Positions 34,150-42,468 of a stretch of DNA of 64,000 nucleotides are shown here, in pieces. The translations under genes were made by a program, and so were the position numbers. Within the stretch, counting starts at the first letter, position 1; each line of letters starts with the position of its first letter. Source of the DNA: Flavobacteriaceae bacterium UBA3611 (GTDB lineage Bacteria; Bacteroidota; Bacteroidia; Flavobacteriales; Flavobacteriaceae); contig DFLU01000005.1 of NCBI GenBank assembly GCA_002375495.1, forward strand, positions 182,379-246,378, written 5' to 3'. Below the pieces are notes generated by a model. It was not told the origin of the DNA and did not search any database. It worked only from the letters and a program-made list of their open reading frames with translations.

Positions 34150-34497
34150 ATGCACGAAACTTCGATAATAAATGGTATTATGAGAACTCTAGAACAAGAG
34201 TTTGATGCAGAGAAACTCAATACGATGACGGGTATCTATGTGAAAGTAGGAATACTCTCTAATATAGAACCACGTCTTTTATATAATGCATATGAAGCTT
34301 CTCACATGATGAATCCAAAATATCAGAATGTAAAATTTCATATAGAGATGGTAGAATTGAAAATTCAATGTGAAAGTTGTGATCATATTACAGATGTAAA
34401 AAAGTATCGCTTTCTATGTGATAGTTGCCAAAAGCCTAGTAAAAATATTATTCAAGGTGAAGAAATGTTAATTCATAAAGTAGAATTTGCTGATTAA
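34150..34497 (+). CDS. hypA: Hydrogenase nickel chaperone HypA
   Basis: A 115-residue metallochaperone that delivers Ni to the large subunit together with HypB. The N-terminal nickel motif MHE (residues 1-3, MHETSI) is intact, and the zinc finger reads CESC...CDSC with 14 residues between the pairs. It begins 2 bp after the TPR gene and is followed by hypB after 28 bp. Confidence 0.95.
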   Translation: MHETSIINGIMRTLEQEFDAEKLNTMTGIYVKVGILSNIEPRLLYNAYEASHMMNPKYQNVKFHIEMVELKIQCESCDHITDVKKYRFLCDSCQKPSKNIIQGEEMLIHKVEFAD

Positions 34498-34525
34498 AAA
34501 TCAACAGAATTTAAAATTAGAAAAT

Positions 34526-35227
34526 ATGAGTATAGATAAATCCACAAAAGCCGCTCGCGGTACGGTACAGTGTGAAAACACCAATATTAATTTATTGAAA
34601 GCCAATGATTTTGTTGCAGATATTATCAAAAAAGAAATGGCAAAAACCAAGACGCTTTTGATAAATATTACTTCTTCCGCAGGAAGTGGTAAAACAACAT
34701 TAATGCAAGAAACTGCTCGACGATTGAAAGATAAGTTGAAAATGGCGGTAATGGTAGGAGACCTAGAGACAGAGCGTGATGCAGAACGCATACGTGAAAC
34801 AGGCATTCAAGCATTACAAATTGTTACTGGAGGAATTTGTCATTTGGAAGCACAGATGATTCATCAGGTATTGCCTGAGTATCAGCTAGAAGATATAGAT
34901 TTATTATTCATAGAAAATGTAGGGAACCTTGTTTGTCCTGCATCTTTTGATTTAGGTGAGGATTTTCGAGTAACCCTTATGGCAACAACCGAAGGTGATG
35001 ATAAACCAAAAAAATATCCAAGAATGTTTTTAACCAGTGATATGATGCTCGTTTCAAAATCAGACTTGTTGCCTTATGTTCCTTTTTCGGTAGAAGCCGT
35101 AACAAAAGATGCACACGAGGTAAATCACGAACTTGAAGTGATACAAATTTCGTCTACTAATGGTGAAGGAATGGATGCTTGGTGCGATTGGTTAGTAGAA
35201 AAAGTGAATGCTAAAAAAGAAGCATAA
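34526..35227 (+). CDS. hypB: Hydrogenase nickel insertion GTPase HypB
   Basis: A 233-residue SIMIBI GTPase that powers nickel insertion. I start it at ATG 34526 (MSIDKSTKAARG). The P-loop is SSAGSGKTT, the metal site GGICHLEAQM with Cys-His, switch II ENVGNLVCPASFDLGE, and the base motif SKSDLLPYV. The His-rich nickel-storage N-terminus seen in some HypB proteins is absent; the His-rich loop of the permease at the end of the cargo may serve instead (inference). Confidence 0.95.
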   Translation: MSIDKSTKAARGTVQCENTNINLLKANDFVADIIKKEMAKTKTLLINITSSAGSGKTTLMQETARRLKDKLKMAVMVGDLETERDAERIRETGIQALQIVTGGICHLEAQMIHQVLPEYQLEDIDLLFIENVGNLVCPASFDLGEDFRVTLMATTEGDDKPKKYPRMFLTSDMMLVSKSDLLPYVPFSVEAVTKDAHEVNHELEVIQISSTNGEGMDAWCDWLVEKVNAKKEA

Positions 35228-35230
35228 TCA

Positions 35231-37492
35231 TTGAGTGCAAAGACATTTAAAATACAAATAAAAGGACGTGTTCAAGGAGTAGGTTTTCGTCCTTTTGTAT
35301 TTAAACTTGCACAACAATTGAATATTAATGGATGCGTGTCTAATGATGCAGAAGGTGTTATTGTTAAAATGACTACTTCAACAGAAAAGGCGATTATATT
35401 TTTGGAAACAGTATTAAAAAACCCTCCACCAGTTTCAATTATTAGTAATCATAAATTTGAAGAAGTATCAACTCAAACTTTTAAAGATTTTAGTATTGTC
35501 GCTTCAGCAACAAATCAAAAAATAAACATACCACTTACACCGGATTTTGCTATTTGTAATGAATGTAAAAAGGAAATAAAAGATGTTGAAAATAGACGTT
35601 ACGGTTATCCTTTTACCACCTGTGTAAACTGCGGCCCTAGATATGCGATAACAACCCGATTTCCTTTTGAAAGAGTGCACACATCACTGAGTAATTTTGA
35701 AATGTGCACTACTTGCGAAACAGAATATAAAGATCCAAGCAATCGGAGGTTTCATTCGCAAACTAATGGCTGTAATGATTGTGGTATTCGATTAGAGTTA
35801 GTTGAAGCTGATGATAGTAAGGTTACTATTGATAAACAAAAGATTCTACAAAAAACTGCTGAGCTTATTGCTGAAGGAAGAATTATTGCGATAAAAAATA
35901 CAAATGGATATGTGTTGTGTTGTGACGCCACTAATCCCGAAGTTATAGAACAACTAAGACAAAAAAAGAAACGACCAAATAAAGCATTTGCAGTTTTATA
36001 CGATACTATTGAAAGTGTTCAAAAGGATTTTCAATTAACAGGACAGGAAGAAGAGTTGCTAACAAGTACGGTTGCTCCAATCGTCATTCTAGAAAACACA
36101 AAGGAAACACGTATTGCAACAAAAATAATTGCACCAAGTTTAAATCAAACAGGTGTTTTATTGCCTTCATCTTCTCTTTTGGAATTATTGATGGATGTTG
36201 TAAAGAGTCCAATAGTATGCACCAGTGGGAATATACATGGCTCTCCAATAATTTCAGAAAATGAAGTTGCTCAAAGTGAATTAAGAGAAATAGCTGACTA
36301 TTTTGTACATCATAACTTACCCATTCAATTTCCACAAGATGATTCGGTCGTAAAAATTGTTGAAGGAAAAGAAATTATTTTAAGACGTTCGCGTGGTTAT
36401 GCTCCAAATTATTTAACTGATTATATCCAAAATACTTCAGGTATTCTGGCAATGGGAGCACATTTAAAAAGCACTTTTTCTTTAGTTCCTAATGCTCATA
36501 TATATGTGAGTCAATATTTCGGGAATTTAAATAGTTATGATGTTTCTGAACGGTATGAGAAAACTATAAATCAGCAGCTGAATGTATTTAATTGTATGCC
36601 AAAAACGGTGTTAATTGATGCACATCCAACGTATCAAAGTAGTATCATTGGTAACAAATTAGCAAGAAAATGGAATGCTGAATTGGTAGAGATTCAGCAT
36701 CATAAGGCACACTTTGCTAGTGTGCTAGGCGAGTATGAGTTATTTGATTCTGAAGAAAGAGTACTCGGTGTGGTTTGGGATGGTACGGGTTATGGAGATG
36801 ACAATGCTATTTGGGGTGGAGAGTTTTTTACCTATGAAAATCATAAAATAGAGCGTGTTAGCCATTTTGAATACTACGATTGGTTGGCTAATGATAAAAT
36901 GGCACAAGAACCTCGGATTGCTTTATTGAGCCTCCTTGAAGAAAAAAATAGGTGTTATATTAAGGATAAGTTTTCTGAAATAGAATTCGATCTATATACT
37001 AAATTGCTTCGAACCAATAGTTTGAAAACATCTTCAGTTGGTAGATTGTTTGATGCGGTAACTTCAGCATTAGATATTAAAGATATCAATACGTTTGAAG
37101 CAGAAGCTCCAATGTTACTCGAAAATAGTGCTATGACTTATTCAAAGAGTTATTATATAGATTTTTTGTACAATGTTGATTATGATATTGTTCCTTCTAA
37201 ACTAATAATAGAAGCGCTTGTTAAGGCTTATGGCAAAGGGTTTTGCAAAGAAAGGTTAGCATATAGTTTTATATATACTTTGGCTAAAAGTGTTATAAAA
37301 CTCTCCCAAAAATATAATGCAACTGTTGTTGCTTGTAGTGGTGGTGTTTTTCAGAATTCATTACTGATTTCAATATTGGAAAAAATGACATCTATTGAAA
37401 ATATTGATTTAAAAATAAATCGTAAATTGTCTGCGAATGATGAGAATATATCATTTGGACAATTGATGTATTATCAACATATTAAAAATTAA
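35231..37492 (+). CDS. hypF: Carbamoyltransferase HypF (cyanide ligand synthesis)
   Basis: A 753-residue protein that makes the CN ligands of the active-site iron from carbamoyl phosphate, with HypE. Domains in order: acylphosphatase (GRVQGVGFRPFVF, about 12-24), zinc fingers (CNEC, CVNCG, CTTC, CNDCG, about 108-188), YrdC-like (about 200-380), and Kae1-like carbamoyltransferase with IQHHKAHFASV (about 485) and DGTGYGDDN. The start is TTG at 35231, 3 bp after hypB; no ATG gives the acylphosphatase strand. All key motifs are present. Confidence 0.95.
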   Translation: MSAKTFKIQIKGRVQGVGFRPFVFKLAQQLNINGCVSNDAEGVIVKMTTSTEKAIIFLETVLKNPPPVSIISNHKFEEVSTQTFKDFSIVASATNQKINIPLTPDFAICNECKKEIKDVENRRYGYPFTTCVNCGPRYAITTRFPFERVHTSLSNFEMCTTCETEYKDPSNRRFHSQTNGCNDCGIRLELVEADDSKVTIDKQKILQKTAELIAEGRIIAIKNTNGYVLCCDATNPEVIEQLRQKKKRPNKAFAVLYDTIESVQKDFQLTGQEEELLTSTVAPIVILENTKETRIATKIIAPSLNQTGVLLPSSSLLELLMDVVKSPIVCTSGNIHGSPIISENEVAQSELREIADYFVHHNLPIQFPQDDSVVKIVEGKEIILRRSRGYAPNYLTDYIQNTSGILAMGAHLKSTFSLVPNAHIYVSQYFGNLNSYDVSERYEKTINQQLNVFNCMPKTVLIDAHPTYQSSIIGNKLARKWNAELVEIQHHKAHFASVLGEYELFDSEERVLGVVWDGTGYGDDNAIWGGEFFTYENHKIERVSHFEYYDWLANDKMAQEPRIALLSLLEEKNRCYIKDKFSEIEFDLYTKLLRTNSLKTSSVGRLFDAVTSALDIKDINTFEAEAPMLLENSAMTYSKSYYIDFLYNVDYDIVPSKLIIEALVKAYGKGFCKERLAYSFIYTLAKSVIKLSQKYNATVVACSGGVFQNSLLISILEKMTSIENIDLKINRKLSANDENISFGQLMYYQHIKN

Positions 37493-37503
37493 AAGAGCGA
37501 ATT

Positions 37504-37779
37504 ATGTGTTTAGCAATCCCAGGAAAAATAAAAAGTATTGAATTGCAATATGGTGGAGCGGTAAGAATGGCTACAGTGTCTTTTGGTGGCATTACAAAAG
37601 AAGCCAGTTTAGAGATGTTACCAGATGCAGGTATAGATGATTATGTCTTGGTTCATGTAGGTGTTGCCATCAGTAAAGTTGATGAAGAAGAAGCTCAGAA
37701 AACGTTTAAATATCTTGAAGAATTAGGAGAGATTGGGGAGTTAACAGATGTAGACGAATATTTACCTAAAAAGAACTAG
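37504..37779 (+). CDS. hypC: Hydrogenase assembly chaperone HypC
   Basis: A 91-residue chaperone. It starts MCLAIPGKI with the essential Cys2 that binds iron with HypD and then the large-subunit precursor. The C-terminal helix region (EEEAQKTFKYLEELGEI) is normal. It lies 11 bp after hypF and 2 bp before hypD. Confidence 0.96.
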   Translation: MCLAIPGKIKSIELQYGGAVRMATVSFGGITKEASLEMLPDAGIDDYVLVHVGVAISKVDEEEAQKTFKYLEELGEIGELTDVDEYLPKKN

Positions 37780-37781
37780 TC

Positions 37782-38876
37782 ATGAAGTATATGTCTGAAT
37801 ATCGCGATCCAGAAGTTGCGAAAGCGTATCTTGAAGAAATAAAAAAAACAGTAACACAACCTTGGTCCATAATGGAGGTTTGTGGCGGACAAACGCATAG
37901 TCTTGTTAAAAATGGTATCATCGATATGCTACCAAAAGAAGTGACAATGATTCACGGTCCTGGATGTCCAGTATGTGTAACACCTTTAAATATTATAGAT
38001 AAAGCCATTCATTTAGCACTAGAAGAAAATGTGATTCTATGTTCCTTTGGGGATATGTTACGTGTACCTGGTTCTAAAAAGAATTTACTCGAGGCAAAAG
38101 CCGAGGGCGCGGATATTCGTATTCTATATTCTCCGCTTGAAGCAGTGAGAATAGCAGAGGATAATCCTGATAAAGAAATCGTTTTTTTTGCGGTAGGTTT
38201 TGAAACAACTGCTCCAGCAAATGCACTTTCAGTTATTCATGCGCATCGTAAAGAACTTAAGAACTATTCTATTCTAGCGTCTCATGTTTTAGTGCCTCCG
38301 GCAATTAAAGCCGTTATTGATGATGAAGAAAGTAAGATAGATGGTTTTTTAGCAGCAGGACATGTATGTACTATTATGGGGAATGCCGAATACCACCCTC
38401 TTTCCGCTACTTATAAAGTCCCAATTGTAGTGACTGGTTTTGAACCGTTAGATGTTTTACAAGGTATTTTAATGGTGTTGAAGCAACTTGAAGGGAGTAA
38501 GGCACAAGTAGAAAATCAATATTCAAGAATTGTTAAAGAGGAAGGGAATCCTGAAGCACAAAAAATGATTCATAAAGTGTTTGAAATTAAAAACCAAATA
38601 TGGCGTGGTATAGGTGAAATCCCTGAGAGTGGATATCAAGTCAGACCAGAATATGCAGATTTTGATGCTAATAGGAAATTCAAAATTGAAATTCCTGAAG
38701 CACCAGAAAACCCAGATTGTATTTCAGGTCAAATAATGAAAGGATTAAAGAAACCTTTTGAATGTTCTCAGTTTGGTAAAAAATGTAAGCCTACAAATCC
38801 TTTGGGTGCACCAATGGTGAGTAGTGAAGGAGCTTGTGCTGCATACTATCACTTTTCTGGGCTTGTAGAGGCCTAG
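37782..38876 (+). CDS. hypD: Fe-S protein HypD (Fe(CN)2CO cofactor scaffold)
   Basis: A 364-residue [4Fe-4S] protein on which, with HypC, the Fe(CN)2CO unit is built. Conserved motifs: EVCGGQTHS (about 32), IHGPGCPVCVTP (about 60-72), CSFGDMLRVPG, FFAVGFETTAP and the C-terminal cysteine set CSQFGKKCKPTNPLGAPMVSSEGAC. Length is as usual. It starts 2 bp after hypC. Confidence 0.96.
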   Translation: MKYMSEYRDPEVAKAYLEEIKKTVTQPWSIMEVCGGQTHSLVKNGIIDMLPKEVTMIHGPGCPVCVTPLNIIDKAIHLALEENVILCSFGDMLRVPGSKKNLLEAKAEGADIRILYSPLEAVRIAEDNPDKEIVFFAVGFETTAPANALSVIHAHRKELKNYSILASHVLVPPAIKAVIDDEESKIDGFLAAGHVCTIMGNAEYHPLSATYKVPIVVTGFEPLDVLQGILMVLKQLEGSKAQVENQYSRIVKEEGNPEAQKMIHKVFEIKNQIWRGIGEIPESGYQVRPEYADFDANRKFKIEIPEAPENPDCISGQIMKGLKKPFECSQFGKKCKPTNPLGAPMVSSEGACAAYYHFSGLVEA

Positions 38877-38897
38877 TGTTAAAATCGAAATTATTTA

Positions 38898-39956
38898 ATG
38901 TCAGATAAAAAAATACGAATGCAACTGCAATGTCCTATGCCTAAATTGGACTTTGATGTTATAAACTTGGGTCACGGTAGTGGAGGGGTACTTACGAACA
39001 AATTATTAGATAGTGGTGTTTTTGATTTACTAAGTAATCCTATTCTTGATGAACGGCACGATGGTGCTATCTTCGAATTAGAGGGAAAAATGGCATTTTC
39101 AACCGATAGTTTTTTAGTGTCGCCTATTTTCTTTCCTGGTGGAAATATTGGAGAATTAGCTGTAAATGGAACTGTTAATGACCTCGCGATGTGCGGGGCT
39201 ATCCCTAAGTATTTATCTCTTAGTTTTATCATAGAAGAAGGATTAAAAGTTACGGAGTTTTGGAAAATATTGGTCGCTATAAAAGGTGCTTGTGAAGAAG
39301 CAGGAGTTCAAGTAGTAACGGGTGATACTAAAGTGGTTGAAAAGGGAAAAGGAGATAAAATATTCATTAATACTTCGGGTATTGGAAGCATTCATTCGAA
39401 GGCTAAAATCTCATCAAAAAACATAAAAGTAGGAGATAAAATTATTGTGAGTGGTAATATTGCATCTCATGGTATGGCGATTATGTCGGTTAGAGAAGGG
39501 CTTGAATTTGACTCTGAAATTTTAAGTGATACGATACATCTTAACCATACTATTAAATCATTACTCGATACTTTTGGCGAACACATTCATTTACTTACTG
39601 ATCCAACCCGAGGTGGAATAGCAACTGTACTGAAAGAAACTGCCCAATCTATTAATTTAGGATTCGATATTACTCAAAGAGATTTGCCAATTGATAATCA
39701 AGTATCTAGTGCATGCGAATTGTTAGGTTTAGACCCTATTTATGTAGCAAATGAAGGACTTTTCATTGCTTTTGTAGATGAGTCGATTGCTGTTGATTTT
39801 TTAGAAATGCTTCAAAAAGATGAAAATGGGAAGCACGCTAAAATAATTGGTTCCGCTACTGAAGAACATCCGAGACAGGTTATCATGGAAAGTGCGATTG
39901 GAGGTAAACGTGTGGTAAGCATGTTACCAGGAGAACAATTACCTAGAATCTGCTAA
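38898..39956 (+). CDS. hypE: Hydrogenase expression/formation protein HypE
   Basis: A 352-residue ATP-dependent dehydratase that turns the carbamoyl group on its C-terminal cysteine into cyanide for the iron. The PurM/AIR-synthase fold is seen in GHGSGGVLTNKL, STDSFLVSP, and LLTDPTRGGIATVLKE. The protein ends with LPRIC; the terminal Cys accepts the carbamoyl group from HypF. It is followed 3 bp later by the NHL gene. Confidence 0.96.
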   Translation: MSDKKIRMQLQCPMPKLDFDVINLGHGSGGVLTNKLLDSGVFDLLSNPILDERHDGAIFELEGKMAFSTDSFLVSPIFFPGGNIGELAVNGTVNDLAMCGAIPKYLSLSFIIEEGLKVTEFWKILVAIKGACEEAGVQVVTGDTKVVEKGKGDKIFINTSGIGSIHSKAKISSKNIKVGDKIIVSGNIASHGMAIMSVREGLEFDSEILSDTIHLNHTIKSLLDTFGEHIHLLTDPTRGGIATVLKETAQSINLGFDITQRDLPIDNQVSSACELLGLDPIYVANEGLFIAFVDESIAVDFLEMLQKDENGKHAKIIGSATEEHPRQVIMESAIGGKRVVSMLPGEQLPRIC

Positions 39957-39959
39957 CTC

Positions 39960-41054
39960 ATGGATTATAAAACATTAGGAGATCAAGTGACAAATGGAAG
40001 GTTGTTTAGAGGTTCTGAACAAAGGTCTTTCTTAGCACCTAGAGGTGTTTTTGTTGCAAAAAACAAACTCTTTGTATCAGATACGGGACAAAATAGAGTA
40101 TTCATTTGGAATACAATTCCTACAACAGAATTTAAAGAACCCGATGTTATTTTAGGTCAAATAGAGGTAGTGGATAGTGGACGAAATTCTGGAGGTGAAG
40201 TGACAGCAACTTCATTACAATATCCTTCTGGTCTTTGGAGTGATGGAGAACAATTAATAGTTGCAGATGCCTGGAATCATAGAGTGCTTATATGGCATGC
40301 TATTCCTACTTCAAATGCGCAACCAGCAGATGTAGTTCTTGGGCAGCCAGATTTCGACTCTAATTTGCCTAATGTAAAGGGTATAGGAAACGATCCCACT
40401 GCGCATACGCTCAATTGGCCGTATGGATTGTTTTCAGATGGTAAAAGCCTTTGGATTGCCGATACTGGCAATCGACGCATCCTATTTTATAATGATATTC
40501 CCTCTGAAAATTATACAGCTGCTGACAAAGTAATCGGAAAGCCAACCTTTACAACTCGAGATTATAATAATGATGAACCGATATGGCCATATTCAGTTAA
40601 AATAAATGACAAAGGTCAAATGGCCGTTGCTGATACCCAATTCTATCGTGTGTTAGTATGGAATAATAAAGATGATGCATTTTCAAAACCTGCTGATGTT
40701 ATTATTGGTCAAGATAATTTTGATGCTTGTGGTCAAAATCAATTTAGTTTAGCACCAGAAGCGAATACTTTAAATTGGACCTACGATGCTTGCTTTTATA
40801 GAGATGGTATTTTAGTAAACGATACAGGAAATAGTAGAATTTTAAAATTTGATGAAATTCCTAATACCAATAATCCTTTTGCGAAAGCAGTAATAGGCAG
40901 AGAAGATTTTAAAACGAGCAGCGATTTTAATGGGAATATGCACGGTACTAAAAGTGCTATTTATTGGCCATTTTCAATTACCACTGCCGGTGATACATTG
41001 TTCATAGCGGACACCGGAAATCACAGACTTGTAATCTGTGAACTAAAAGGTTAG
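39960..41054 (+). CDS. NHL-repeat beta-propeller protein of the hydrogenase set
   Basis: A 364-residue protein without signal peptide, made of about six NHL blades. The blade motif recurs: LFVSDTGQNRVFIW, LIVADAWNHRVLIW, LWIADTGNRRILFY, MAVADTQFYRVLVW, ILVNDTGNSRILKF and LFIADTGNHRLVIC. It is last in the operon, 3 bp after hypE, and overlaps the convergent permease gene by 12 bp. An NHL gene also occurs in cyanobacterial extended hyp operons (from memory), pointing to a role with the HupSL-type enzyme, perhaps in assembly or electron transfer. Confidence 0.85.
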   Translation: MDYKTLGDQVTNGRLFRGSEQRSFLAPRGVFVAKNKLFVSDTGQNRVFIWNTIPTTEFKEPDVILGQIEVVDSGRNSGGEVTATSLQYPSGLWSDGEQLIVADAWNHRVLIWHAIPTSNAQPADVVLGQPDFDSNLPNVKGIGNDPTAHTLNWPYGLFSDGKSLWIADTGNRRILFYNDIPSENYTAADKVIGKPTFTTRDYNNDEPIWPYSVKINDKGQMAVADTQFYRVLVWNNKDDAFSKPADVIIGQDNFDACGQNQFSLAPEANTLNWTYDACFYRDGILVNDTGNSRILKFDEIPNTNNPFAKAVIGREDFKTSSDFNGNMHGTKSAIYWPFSITTAGDTLFIADTGNHRLVICELKG

Positions 41055-41750
41055 ATACAACCAATAGAAGCCAATAACTATTGCAAATAGCCCTCCAGCA
41101 AAACGAATTCCTTTAAAAAAATTATCATTGTGTTGATGCTTTGAATGCGATGTTAACTTCCCTAAAATCAATGCATATACAGACATTGCTAAAACAGTAC
41201 CTATTGCAAAGCCGATAATGTATTGTAATCCTTCTAAATTATTTTCAAAACCTAATACGGGTAACAACAACAGGAAATGCGCAACGCCCGCTAATCCATG
41301 TAAAAAGCCAATTCCAAAAGAGGAAAGAACATTTTGTTTTACAATTTTATCGTGCACATGTTTATGACCCTCATTATGACTATGCTCATGCGCATGTATA
41401 TGAACATAGTTTTCGCCTTCATTATGAACATGAGGATGTTGATGTTTTTTTTGCTCATTAAAAATACGATAGAATGCCCAAAACCCAACTCCAATCAAGA
41501 CAATAGCTACTAACTGCTCACTATATTTTGAAATACTCTCGACTGGAATATATTCCTTGAATAATAAGAACAAAACACCAATTAAAAGCATTCCTACTAA
41601 GTGTCCTAAACCCCAAAACAAACCTATTTTCCATGCTTTTCGTTTAGTTTCAATGACTAAAGGGGTAACTGCTGCCAGGTGATCGGGTCCAGAAATAACA
41701 TGAAGCATTGACGCAAGTGTTCCGGCAAGTAGAGGAATGGTTAATGTCAT
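41043..41750 (-). CDS. Nickel/cobalt transporter-like membrane protein (NicO/UreH-HupE type)
   Basis: A 235-residue membrane protein with about six helices. The N-terminal helix carries MLHVISGPDHLAAVTPL, the metal-path motif of the nickel permease superfamily. A His-rich cytoplasmic loop (about residues 104-137) has some 14 histidines (HQHPHVH, HIHAHEHSHNEGHKHVH). FLHGLAGVAHFLLLLPVLG is the second family motif. It reads toward the hydrogenase operon and overlaps the NHL gene by 12 bp. Nickel uptake for the hydrogenase is the natural role; the family also includes exporters, so direction is inferred from context. Confidence 0.85.
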   Translation of the reverse strand: MTLTIPLLAGTLASMLHVISGPDHLAAVTPLVIETKRKAWKIGLFWGLGHLVGMLLIGVLFLLFKEYIPVESISKYSEQLVAIVLIGVGFWAFYRIFNEQKKHQHPHVHNEGENYVHIHAHEHSHNEGHKHVHDKIVKQNVLSSFGIGFLHGLAGVAHFLLLLPVLGFENNLEGLQYIIGFAIGTVLAMSVYALILGKLTSHSKHQHNDNFFKGIRFAGGLFAIVIGFYWLYLTF

Positions 41751-41968
41751 TTAAAAAGTCTTATAAAGATGACAATTTACTAAAAAAATATTATTCTTGA
41801 TATTATGAGGAATAAATTTAATTTGACTATTTCTTGTTACTTTTATAAATGGATATGTAATATTTCTAATTTGTTTTAAAGAAATTAAAAAAAGTAGGTG
41901 ACAGGCTGTATATGTCATAAAACGGCACATAGTCCTATTGTTCAAGCTCTATACCAAAACCTTCTAAA

Positions 41969-41996
41969 GTCTCATAAAAGGAACGTTTTATGAGAC
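41969..41996. promoter_or_regulatory. Perfect 28-bp palindrome (11-6-11) upstream of the nickel permease
   Basis: GTCTCATAAAA and TTTTATGAGAC are perfect inverted arms around GGAACG. Its first 13 bp recur at 28616-28628, and a degenerate version with the same geometry lies at 28703-28730, upstream of the hydrogenase operon. The overall size equals that of NikR operators (6-16-6), but the half sites differ from the known consensus. Confidence 0.6.
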
Positions 41997-42096
41997 ATCA
42001 GAAGCTGTTATATAGCTGTTACAGCTTTGTTTAATAGAATTTACTTCTAAAACATATCAAACAATAGAATTTTAAATGGCTTAACGAAAAATAGTA

Positions 42097-42119
42097 AAAT
42101 GTTGTACCTATGTTGTACC
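42097..42119. repeat. Right arm-type repeat: two tandem 11-bp units
   Basis: Exact direct copy of 365-387, 46 bp inside attR, again with two TGTTGTACC motifs spaced 11 bp apart. Presence at both ends and nowhere else that I noticed points to recombinase binding. Confidence 0.65.
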
Positions 42120-42125
42120 CAGCAC

Positions 42126-42158
42126 ATAAAAAAAGGCCTCACATTTCTGTGAAGCCTT
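42126..42158 (-). terminator. Element-borne terminator of the tRNA-fMet transcript
   Basis: Read on the minus strand: AAGGCTTCACA, GAAA loop, TGTGAGGCCTT and seven T, with one mismatch in an 11-bp stem. It lies 12 bp after the tRNA 3' end and replaces the original terminator now at 186-215. Confidence 0.85.
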
Positions 42159-42165
42159 GAATTTA

Positions 42166-42242
<77 letters not shown>

Positions 42243-42318
42243 ATGTATGTTTGAAGGTGATCGCACACCCTATATTTTTTTCTTCTATCGAGAACCAGTG
42301 TCCGCCACTATTGGCGGA

Positions 42319-42357
42319 TATGAGCCCGACGAGCTACCTACTGCTCTATCCCGCGAT
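42319..42357 (-). pseudogene. Partial second tRNA-fMet (5' half only)
   Basis: A 39-bp exact copy of 42206-42244 covers the tRNA from a few bases before C1 to the anticodon CATA. Then a palindrome (42301-42318, TCCGCCA / TGGCGGA) replaces the anticodon 3' stem; CACTGGTTC of the T arm follows on the minus strand, and homology ends. It lies upstream of the intact tRNA and is likely co-transcribed. It cannot fold as a tRNA. Confidence 0.8.
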
Positions 42358-42468
42358 ATGGACGGCAAAGATACAACGCTTTTAGAAAAATACCATATAA
42401 ATAGTCGCTAATTTTAACAAGAAATCATAAAAATTTCGAAAAACCCTGTCATACTTTTATCTTTAGAT

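Larger units (their letters stand above)
41751..42165. other. Right end of the element: non-coding region
   Basis: These 415 bp hold no gene. They contain the promoter region of the permease, a perfect 28-bp palindrome (41969-41996), an arm-type repeat (42097-42119) and a terminator for the tRNA (42126-42158). Near 42002-42027 AAGCTGT and ACAGCTT form another imperfect hairpin. Confidence 0.6.

Noticed and set aside
37504..38876. Frameshift or truncation in the hyp genes
   Set aside because: All six Hyp proteins have full length and intact key residues; the overlaps and alternative starts are normal for a dense operon.
41751..41945. 64-codon minus-strand ORF before the permease gene
   Set aside because: Low-complexity AT-rich DNA directly in the permease promoter region, with no recognisable pattern.
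41969..41996. A true dif/Xer recombination site
   Set aside because: The 11-6-11 geometry fits but the arms do not resemble known XerC or XerD sites, and the symmetry is too perfect for a directional site. I kept it only as a palindrome of unknown role.
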